Shown: positions 8,486 to 15,288 of the stretch, piece after piece
How positions within the stretch are numbered: position 1 is the first letter of the stretch
Layout of the letters: every line of letters starts with the position of its first letter
Source: Alistipes sp. CHKCI003
GTDB taxonomy: Bacteria; Bacteroidota; Bacteroidia; Bacteroidales; Rikenellaceae
Reading direction: 5' to 3'
DNA length: 64,000 nt
Assembly (NCBI RefSeq): GCF_900021155.1
Contig: NZ_FCNT01000059.1
Coordinates: 1 to 64,000, forward strand
Notes under the pieces: generated by a model
Seen by the model: only the letters and a program-made list of their open reading frames with translations
What the model was told of the DNA's origin: nothing
The model's database searches: none
Made by a program: the position numbers and the translations under genes

Positions 8486-10285
8486 ATGAAGATCAAACTG
8501 GCAAAATACATCGCCGATTTCCTCGCCGAACGGGGCGTGGAGCATGTGTTCACGGTAACGGGCGGGGGTGCGATGCACCTGAACGACGCTTTCGGCCATC
8601 ACGAACGGCTGCATTGCGTCTACAACCACCACGAACAGGCGTCGGCCATCGCCGCCGAAAGCTACGCGCGCTTGACGGGCCGCGTTGCGGCCGTATGCGT
8701 TACGAGCGGTCCGGGCGGCACGAACGCCCTCACGGGTGTGCTGGGCGGCTGGCTCGATTCGGTCCCGATGTTCGTCGTCTCGGGACAGGTGAAGCGCGAA
8801 ACGACGATCCGTTCGACGTCGCTGCCGCTGCGGCAGCTCGGCGATCAGGAGTTCGATATCGTATCGTGCGTGCGTCCGATGACCAAATACGCTGCAATGG
8901 TGTGGGACCCCGCCGAGATCGCCTATCAGCTGGAGAAAGCGTGGTACTTGTGCCGCAACGGGCGCGGAGGTCCCGTGTGGCTCGATGTGCCGCTCGACGT
9001 GCAGGCCGCGACGATCGAGACCGAAGCGCTGCGCCGCTTCGACGAGCGCGAGGTGCGCGACGCCGAGGTGCCGCATTATGACGGGGCGTTGTCCCGGCCG
9101 ATTCTCGACCGGATCCGCCAAGCGAAAAGGCCCGTGCTTTTCGTGGGCAGCGGCGTGCGGCTCGCCGGGGCGCAGGAGGAGTTCGTGCAACTGGCCGAGG
9201 CGCTGCGGATTCCCGTGGTAACGGCGTGGAACGCCCACGATTTGCTGTGGGACGACCATCCGCTCTACTGCGGCCGTCCCGGAACGATCGGCACGCGCGG
9301 CGGCAACTTCGTCGTGCAGAACGCCGATTGTCTCTTGGTGCTCGGCTCGCGGCTCAACATCCGTCAGATCAGCTACAATTACAAGGATTTCGCACCCGAT
9401 GCCTACAAGATCGTCGTGGACATCGACCGCAACGAGCTCTATAAACCGACCCTGCGGGTCGATCTGCCCGTCTGGGCCGATCTGCGGGATGCGATCGCCG
9501 GCCTTCGGGCGTGCGGTCCGGAGTCGGTGCAGACGCCCGCGCACGAAGCGTGGCTCGCGTGGGCGCGAAAGACCGATGCTCGTTATCCGGCCGTTCTGCC
9601 CGCATACTACGACGATCCCGACGGGCTGAACCCTTATGTCTTCGTCCGCGAATTTTCGAAAGGGTGGCGCGAGGACGAGACGGTGGTCTGCGGCAACGGC
9701 AGCGCTTGTGTCGTAACGTTTCAGGCGGCGGTCGTCAAGCGGTATACGCGCCTCTATGCCAATTCGGGCTGTGCGGCGATGGGCTACGGATTTCCCGCCG
9801 CGATAGGTGCCTGCGTGGCGCAGGGCGGGCGGCGTGTGGTGTGTATCGACGGCGACGGCAGTTTCCAGATGAATTTGCAGGAGTTGCAGACTGTTGTCTA
9901 CAATAGGTTGAATATCAAGATTATATATCTGAACAACAATGGCTACCACTCCATCCGTCAGACCCAGACCAATCTGTTCGGGTCGCCTCTGGTCGGCGTG
10001 TGCGACGGCAACGGATTGAGTTTTCCCGATGCCGGGCGGATCGCCGGCGCCTACGGGATTCCGTTCATGCGGGTAACGACCGCTGCGCAGATCGGACCGA
10101 TGCTCCGCTTCATGGAGCAGGAGGGACCCGTCTTCTGCGAGGTGGTGGTCGATCCTGCGCAGAACTTCGCGCCGAAACTCTCGTCGCGCGTACTGCCCGA
10201 CGGACGCATCGTCTCGCCGCCGATCGACGATATGTTTCCCTTCCTCGACCGTGCGGAGTACGAGGAAAACCGTTGGAAGGAGTAG
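8486..10285 (+). CDS. ThDP-dependent carboligase/decarboxylase (acetolactate-synthase-like)
   Basis: Full three-domain ThDP enzyme of 599 aa. The N-terminal pyrimidine-binding domain has the catalytic glutamate in NHHEQAS and TSGPGGTN. A central domain follows, then a C-terminal PP domain with GDGSFQMN and NNNGYHSIRQTQ (the GDG...NN motif). Housekeeping AHAS would normally sit with ilv genes and a regulatory subunit; here it is in a sugar locus. A known precedent is YerE, which adds an acetyl unit from pyruvate to CDP-4-keto-3,6-dideoxyglucose in yersiniose synthesis. Similar branching chemistry is a reasonable inference. The gene starts 7 nt after the cyclase gene. Confidence 0.82.
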   Translation: MKIKLAKYIADFLAERGVEHVFTVTGGGAMHLNDAFGHHERLHCVYNHHEQASAIAAESYARLTGRVAAVCVTSGPGGTNALTGVLGGWLDSVPMFVVSGQVKRETTIRSTSLPLRQLGDQEFDIVSCVRPMTKYAAMVWDPAEIAYQLEKAWYLCRNGRGGPVWLDVPLDVQAATIETEALRRFDEREVRDAEVPHYDGALSRPILDRIRQAKRPVLFVGSGVRLAGAQEEFVQLAEALRIPVVTAWNAHDLLWDDHPLYCGRPGTIGTRGGNFVVQNADCLLVLGSRLNIRQISYNYKDFAPDAYKIVVDIDRNELYKPTLRVDLPVWADLRDAIAGLRACGPESVQTPAHEAWLAWARKTDARYPAVLPAYYDDPDGLNPYVFVREFSKGWREDETVVCGNGSACVVTFQAAVVKRYTRLYANSGCAAMGYGFPAAIGACVAQGGRRVVCIDGDGSFQMNLQELQTVVYNRLNIKIIYLNNNGYHSIRQTQTNLFGSPLVGVCDGNGLSFPDAGRIAGAYGIPFMRVTTAAQIGPMLRFMEQEGPVFCEVVVDPAQNFAPKLSSRVLPDGRIVSPPIDDMFPFLDRAEYEENRWKE

Positions 10286-10288
10286 GCG

Positions 10289-11206
10289 ATGGAGGAAAGA
10301 CCTTGGCTGTCGCTCTGCATCCCGACCTATAACCGGGCCGAGGTGCTCGATCGGACGCTGCGTGCGCTCTTCGACGACCCCGATTTCGATCCCCGGAAGA
10401 TCGAGGTCGTGGTGTGCGACAACTGTTCGGAAGACCGGACGCCCGAGGTGGCGGCCCGCTATCCGCAGGTGCGCTATTTCCGGAATGCGGAGAATATCCG
10501 CGATGCCAATTTCTCGCAGGCGTTGCAACACGGGCGGGGCGAATACCTTAAGCTGATGAACGACACGGTGCGTTTCGTGCCGGGCGGCCTGAAACTCATG
10601 CTCGACACCGTGGGGCGTCATCTCGCCACGCGCGGACCGCTCTTTCTCTATGAATGGAACCGCAACCGGCAGCCCGAGACGGTGGTTTGTCCCGACGTGG
10701 GGAGCTTCATCTGCGAAGCATCGGTGCGGGCGACGTGGATCGCCAACTTCGGTTGCTGGCGGCGCGATGCGGGGGTAACGGACGACCGGAGCGGCGCCGC
10801 GTTGCAACTGTTGCAGGTCGTGTGGAGCATCCGGATCGCCGAGGCGGGACCCCCCCCCGCCAAAATCTGTTTCGGACACTACTGCACGGTCGCGGCGGGG
10901 ACCGGAGCTGCGAAGGGGGGCTACAACGTCTTCCGGGTCTTCGTGGCCAATTATCTGACGATCGTGGAGGAGTGTCTCCGCCGGGGTGTCGTGTCGCGGG
11001 CGCAGTACCGCAAAGCCAAGTCGCGCTTGTTCCGCCGCTTCGTGGCGCGGCGTGTGGTGTGGCTGCTTTTCCGCTCGAAGCACATCACCCGCTTCGACAA
11101 TCGCGGAGCATGGCGGATCGTGCTGGAACACTATGGCCGTCAACCCTATTTCTACCTGATAACCTTCTACAAAAGTCTTCACTACCTGCTGCGCGGATGC
11201 CGTTGA
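10289..11206 (+). CDS. GT2-family glycosyltransferase with internal C9 tract
   Basis: The N-terminus WLSLCIPTYNRAEVL and VVVCDNCSEDRT followed by NAEN are classic GT-A family 2 features. The usual DXD is not obvious (LMNDTVRF in that region). The 305-aa protein likely transfers the locus-specific sugar to a lipid-linked glycan at the inner face of the membrane. It follows the ThDP gene by 3 nt and is the last gene of the locus here. A run of nine C at 10850-10858 lies about 61% into the gene; slippage of one base would shift the frame and truncate the protein. As given, the frame is intact. Confidence 0.85.
   Translation: MEERPWLSLCIPTYNRAEVLDRTLRALFDDPDFDPRKIEVVVCDNCSEDRTPEVAARYPQVRYFRNAENIRDANFSQALQHGRGEYLKLMNDTVRFVPGGLKLMLDTVGRHLATRGPLFLYEWNRNRQPETVVCPDVGSFICEASVRATWIANFGCWRRDAGVTDDRSGAALQLLQVVWSIRIAEAGPPPAKICFGHYCTVAAGTGAAKGGYNVFRVFVANYLTIVEECLRRGVVSRAQYRKAKSRLFRRFVARRVVWLLFRSKHITRFDNRGAWRIVLEHYGRQPYFYLITFYKSLHYLLRGCR
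10850..10858 (+). repeat. C9 homopolymer inside the glycosyltransferase gene
   Basis: Nine consecutive C residues within codons for G-P-P-P. Homopolymers of this length are classic slipped-strand phase-variation sites. Here the tract is in frame, so the allele shown is ON. Confidence 0.75.
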
Positions 11207-11611
11207 TGCGTCTCGTGCGGAAGACGGGGAGCGTTCATCTGCGGAAACGACGGAAAAAGGACCTTTCCCCGAACGGACGGACAATCCGCCTGAGTGCCGC
11301 CGCCCCGCAGATCGGGATCGGCCGTTACGACGGTTTCGCCGCCTGTTCGTCGGTTTGCGGACGCATGGCGCACGCTGCCGGGTGTTCCCTTCATCGGGAG
11401 CGGTCCGTGATCGGGATTGTGCCGTCCGGACGAAATGGACCGTGCGATCGCCGACGTACTTCCGCAACGGGAACGAGGCCGTCCAACAATTCGTAGACAG
11501 CCTCGTTTCATTCGTTCCGTACCCTTTGGCAGATTTCCGCCCCTTTCCAAGAAAAAGATGAAAGACCTGTCGGACGGCCTCTTACACGAGCGGCCGCCAC
11601 CCGTCCGGCCG
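11207..11611. other. gene-free spacer between glycosyltransferase and asd
   Basis: 405 nt between convergent genes with no credible CDS. A possible hairpin has arms AACGAGGC (11472-11479) and GCCTCGTT (11500-11507) plus three inner pairs; it lacks a clear U-run on either strand, so I do not call it a terminator. Confidence 0.5.
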
Positions 11612-12607
11612 CTACTTGAGCAGCGACTCCATGATCTGCACGGCATTGAGCGCCGCCCCTTTGCGGATCTGGTCGCTCACGCACCAGAACGCAATGCCGT
11701 TCGGACAGGCCAGATCCCGGCGGATCCGTCCCACATAAACGGGATCTTTCCCCGTGAGATAGAGCGGCATGGGGTAGACCTTACGCGCCGGCTCGTCCAT
11801 CAGCACGACCCCCTCGGCCCGGGCGAACGCCTCGCGCACCTCCTCCACCGCGAGCGGACGCTCCGTCTCGGCCCAGATGCTCTCGGAATGGGCGCGCATC
11901 ACGGGTACCCGCACGCAGGTAGCCGACACTTCGACGTCGGAGTGCATGATCTTGCGCGTCTCGTGGTACATCTTCATCTCCTCCTTCGTATAGTCGTTGT
12001 CCATGAAGACGTCGATATGCGGGATCAGATTGTAGGCGAGCTGATAGGCGAACTTCCCGACCGTAGGCTCCGCTCCGCCCGCCAGCTCGCGGTGCTGCGT
12101 CTCCAGCTCGGCCATGCCCGAAGCGCCGGCACCGCTGGCCGACTGATACGTGGCCACACGCACGCGACGGACGTGCGACAGCTCTTCGATCGCGCGGAGC
12201 GCCACGACCATCTGAATCGTGGTGCAGTTGGGGTTGGCGATGATCCGCCGCGGCGCCCGCTTCGCATCGGCGGCATTCACCTCCGGTACGACCAGAGGCA
12301 CGTCCGCATCCATGCGGAAAGCGCTCGAATTGTCGATCATCACCGTCCCGTGCCGCGTGATCGTCTCCGCGAACTCGCGCGACGTACCCGCGCCGGCCGA
12401 CACGAGCGCGAAGTCGACTCCGGCGAAATCGTCGTTATGTTGCAACCGCCGTACGGCGATCTCCCGGCCGCGAAACGCATATTTCCGTCCGGCGCTGCGC
12501 TCCGAACCGAAAAGCAGCAACTCGTCGAACGGCAGCGGCCGCTCCTCCAGAATCCTCAGAAATTCCTGACCCACGGCGCCGCTGGCGCCCACGATGGCTA
12601 TTTTCAT
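11612..12607 (-). CDS. asd: aspartate-semialdehyde dehydrogenase
   Basis: Reduces aspartyl-4-phosphate to aspartate semialdehyde in the lysine/diaminopimelate and threonine/methionine pathway. The N-terminal NADP motif [12 protein letters not shown], the active-site cysteine in [16 protein letters not shown] and the histidine in VMRAHSES are all present. Length 331 aa is normal for this family. It stands alone, 199 nt downstream of the PBP gene on the same strand. Cytosolic. dapF, which acts later in the same pathway, lies at 25 kb in this window. Confidence 0.95.
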   Translation of the reverse strand: MKIAIVGASGAVGQEFLRILEERPLPFDELLLFGSERSAGRKYAFRGREIAVRRLQHNDDFAGVDFALVSAGAGTSREFAETITRHGTVMIDNSSAFRMDADVPLVVPEVNAADAKRAPRRIIANPNCTTIQMVVALRAIEELSHVRRVRVATYQSASGAGASGMAELETQHRELAGGAEPTVGKFAYQLAYNLIPHIDVFMDNDYTKEEMKMYHETRKIMHSDVEVSATCVRVPVMRAHSESIWAETERPLAVEEVREAFARAEGVVLMDEPARKVYPMPLYLTGKDPVYVGRIRRDLACPNGIAFWCVSDQIRKGAALNAVQIMESLLK

Positions 12608-12806
12608 CCTCCTGACAATTTATTATAAAGTTCTCGTCGATCTCCGTTCTCCGTCCATGACCCGCGCCTGCGACCCGCACCTCCGGCTGCACGGCACAGA
12701 CCTCTTCCGCCCGTGCGTGATTGCCGATCGCCTCTCTCCGGCTGTGCCGGCGCTGCTCTTGCCGGAAGAGGCTCGGCACCGGCCCGCCGCCGCGCAACAG
12801 CGTTCG

Positions 12807-15218
12807 TCAATCGAAAAAGGCGTCGTCCTCGTCGATTCCCAGTTCGAACGCCCGTTCCTCCATTGCATCGGGATCGTCGCAATCGTAGCGGGGCATTTCG
12901 GCCGGCCGCACGAAACGGTCCGTCCTGCCGACGCCCAGCCGTCCGTCGTCGTAGACCTTCGACAGGAAATCGCCGACGATCGGCAGCGCCACCACGCTGC
13001 CCTCGCCGCGCGAGAGCAGGTGCACCGACTGATCTTCGCCTCCGACCCACGATCCCATCACCAGCTTCGGAGCGACCGCCACGAACCATGCGTCGCGGTT
13101 CTTGTTCGATGTACCCGTCTTGCCGCCGATCTCCACGCCGTCGAGTTTGTAGCCCCACTTCAGCCGGCCGGCCGTGCCGCCGCTCACGACCCCTTCGAGC
13201 ATGGTGAGCATGGTGTAGGCCGTCTGTTCGCTGATGGCGTCCTGCGACTGCGGAATGAAGGTCGCCAGCACGTTGCCCTGCCGGTCCTCGATGCGTGTAA
13301 CGAAGATCGGTTCGTTGTACACGCCTTCGTTGGCGAAGGTCGAGAAGGCGCTGACCAGCTCGAAGACATTCGACTCCGACGAACCCACGCACAACGCCGG
13401 TACGGGGTCGATGAAACTGCGGATACCCATGTTGTGAATGAAGTCGGCGACCGCTGCCGGCTGCTTGGCCTGCTTCATGATCCACGCCGAGTAGTTGTTG
13501 CGGCTTCGGGCAAGGCCCCAGCTCAGCGGATGCAGCGCTCCGTCGTACTCCACACGGCCCGCCTCCTTGGGCGACCATGCCGTGCCGTTGGCCGTCTCGA
13601 TCGTAACGGGCAGATTCGGCACGAGCGTACAGGGCGTCATGCCCAGATGATCGATGGCGAAGGTGTAGACGAAGGGTTTGATCGTCGAGCCGATCTGCCG
13701 CTTGCCCTGCTTGGCCATGTCGTACTTGAAATAGCGGAAGTTGGGACCGCCGACATAGGCTTTCACATGGCCCGAACGGGGATCCATCGCCACGAACGCC
13801 GCACGCATGATCCGCTTGTGGTGGAGGATCGAGTCGCGCGGGGTCATCACCGTATCGCGGTCGCCCCGGTAGGTGAAGACCTTCATCGCTACGGGCCGGT
13901 CGAACGAAGCCTCGATCTCCGCACGGCTCGCGCCCGCCTTCTTCATCTCGCGATAGCGGTCCGACCCGACGATCGCACGCCGCACGATCTTCTCGCGTTC
14001 GGCCTTGTCCGTGTCGAGGAACAGCACCTTCGTGCGGCGGTACTGCGCATCCATCGCCGGCTGGATCACCTTCTCCAGCTGCCGCTGCACGGCCTGTTCG
14101 GCGTAGGTCTGCATGCGCGAGTCGATCGTGGTGTAGATCTTCAGACCGTCGCGGTAGATGTTGTAGGGCGTGCCGTCGGCCTTGCGGTTCTTGCGGCACC
14201 AGCCGTAGAGCGGATTCTCCTCGTAGAGCCGCACGGCCTCTTCGTAGTCCCACTCGGTGTAGAACTGATTGCGGCGGGGCTTCTCGGCATTCATCACGAG
14301 CCGCAGCATCTCGCGGAAGTAGGTGGCCGTACCCTCGTTGTGCGACACGGGTTTGTAGTTCAGCACGATCGGCAGTGCGCCGATCGAATCCCGCTCGTGT
14401 TCCGTCAGAGCCCCTGCGGCCTCCATGCGCGCCAGCACCAGATTGCGGCGCGCCAGCGCATTGTCGGGATTCCGCACGGGCGAATAGCGCGTCGGAGCGT
14501 TCACCACGCCGACCAGCACCGCGGCCTCCTGCACGTTCAGTTCGTGCGGCTCCTTGTTGAAAAAGGTGTGGGCCGCCGACCTGATGCCGTAGGCGTTCGA
14601 CCCGTACTCCACCGTATTGAGGTACATGGCCGCGATCTCCTCCTTCGTGTAGTTGTATTCGAGCTTGAGGGCCGTGATCCACTCCTTGAACTTCGAGAGC
14701 ACGAGTTTCATCGTGCGGCCGTTCCGGCCGCGGCTCACCGTATCGCGCGGAAAGAGGTTCTTGGCGAGCTGCTGCGTGATGGTCGAGCCGCCGCCCTGCG
14801 ATGAGTTGCGCAGCGCGATGGTCTTCACTCCCACCCGCACGAGCGACGGGATGTCGACCCCCGCATGGCTGCGGAACCGCACGTCCTCCGTGGCGATGAG
14901 CGCCGCGACGATGGGCGGCACCTCGTGGCCGCCGAGCCGGATGCGGAGCGTCGAATCCTCGGGGAAGAGCTCTTCGTACTGCACATAGGAGCGGTTCTGC
15001 ACGAAGAAGGTGCCGATCACCTTGCCGTCTGCGGAGTAGATCTCCGTCGCAAGGTTGCTTTTCGGGTTCTCCAGCTCTTCGAACGACGGCAGGCGACCGA
15101 ACAGGCCGCAGGCCGTGAGCAGCAGCATCGCCAGCAGCAACGCGCAGGGCGTCATCGCAGCGATCCACAGCCATTTGACGGTTCGTGAGGATATTCGCGT
15201 TTTTTTCTCAGATGTCAT
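12807..15218 (-). CDS. class A penicillin-binding protein (PBP1A-type, transglycosylase/transpeptidase)
   Basis: Bifunctional peptidoglycan synthase of 803 aa. It has a short cytoplasmic N-terminus, one membrane anchor (about residues 15-38), and the GT51 domain with ATEDVRFRSHAGVD and GGSTITQQLAKN. The transpeptidase domain follows, with the SxxK nucleophile in GSTIKP (S511), SRNN as the SxN motif, and KTGTS. All catalytic motifs look intact. The acidic C-terminus (ends IDEDDAFFD) is unremarkable. It has its own -7 element just upstream. Periplasmic face of the inner membrane; expected to work with the MreBCD/PBP2 genes at the far end of the window or with division proteins. Confidence 0.94.
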   Translation of the reverse strand: MTSEKKTRISSRTVKWLWIAAMTPCALLLAMLLLTACGLFGRLPSFEELENPKSNLATEIYSADGKVIGTFFVQNRSYVQYEELFPEDSTLRIRLGGHEVPPIVAALIATEDVRFRSHAGVDIPSLVRVGVKTIALRNSSQGGGSTITQQLAKNLFPRDTVSRGRNGRTMKLVLSKFKEWITALKLEYNYTKEEIAAMYLNTVEYGSNAYGIRSAAHTFFNKEPHELNVQEAAVLVGVVNAPTRYSPVRNPDNALARRNLVLARMEAAGALTEHERDSIGALPIVLNYKPVSHNEGTATYFREMLRLVMNAEKPRRNQFYTEWDYEEAVRLYEENPLYGWCRKNRKADGTPYNIYRDGLKIYTTIDSRMQTYAEQAVQRQLEKVIQPAMDAQYRRTKVLFLDTDKAEREKIVRRAIVGSDRYREMKKAGASRAEIEASFDRPVAMKVFTYRGDRDTVMTPRDSILHHKRIMRAAFVAMDPRSGHVKAYVGGPNFRYFKYDMAKQGKRQIGSTIKPFVYTFAIDHLGMTPCTLVPNLPVTIETANGTAWSPKEAGRVEYDGALHPLSWGLARSRNNYSAWIMKQAKQPAAVADFIHNMGIRSFIDPVPALCVGSSESNVFELVSAFSTFANEGVYNEPIFVTRIEDRQGNVLATFIPQSQDAISEQTAYTMLTMLEGVVSGGTAGRLKWGYKLDGVEIGGKTGTSNKNRDAWFVAVAPKLVMGSWVGGEDQSVHLLSRGEGSVVALPIVGDFLSKVYDDGRLGVGRTDRFVRPAEMPRYDCDDPDAMEERAFELGIDEDDAFFD

Positions 15219-15234
15219 AAACCGGAATTTGGTA

Positions 15235-15242
15235 CAAAATTA
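15235..15242 (-). promoter_or_regulatory. -7 promoter element for the PBP1A gene
   Basis: On the minus strand this reads TAATTTTG, a match to TAnnTTTG. It lies 17 nt before the ATG at 15218, giving a very short leader. Confidence 0.6.
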
Positions 15243-15288
15243 CGAAATAATCGGGACCTGCGTCTCATTCTCCGCAAAAATCGCCCCG

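Noticed and set aside
8411..11467. Very long open frame on the minus strand (1018 codons) across the ThDP and glycosyltransferase genes
   Set aside because: It is antisense to two genes with clear motifs; the translation is rich in R, H, V, and D with no domain. In GC-rich DNA the antisense frame of a codon-biased gene is often open.
11472..11507. Hairpin AACGAGGC/GCCTCGTT between the glycosyltransferase and asd as a terminator
   Set aside because: No U-run follows on either strand and the stem has a mismatch; left as a comment only.
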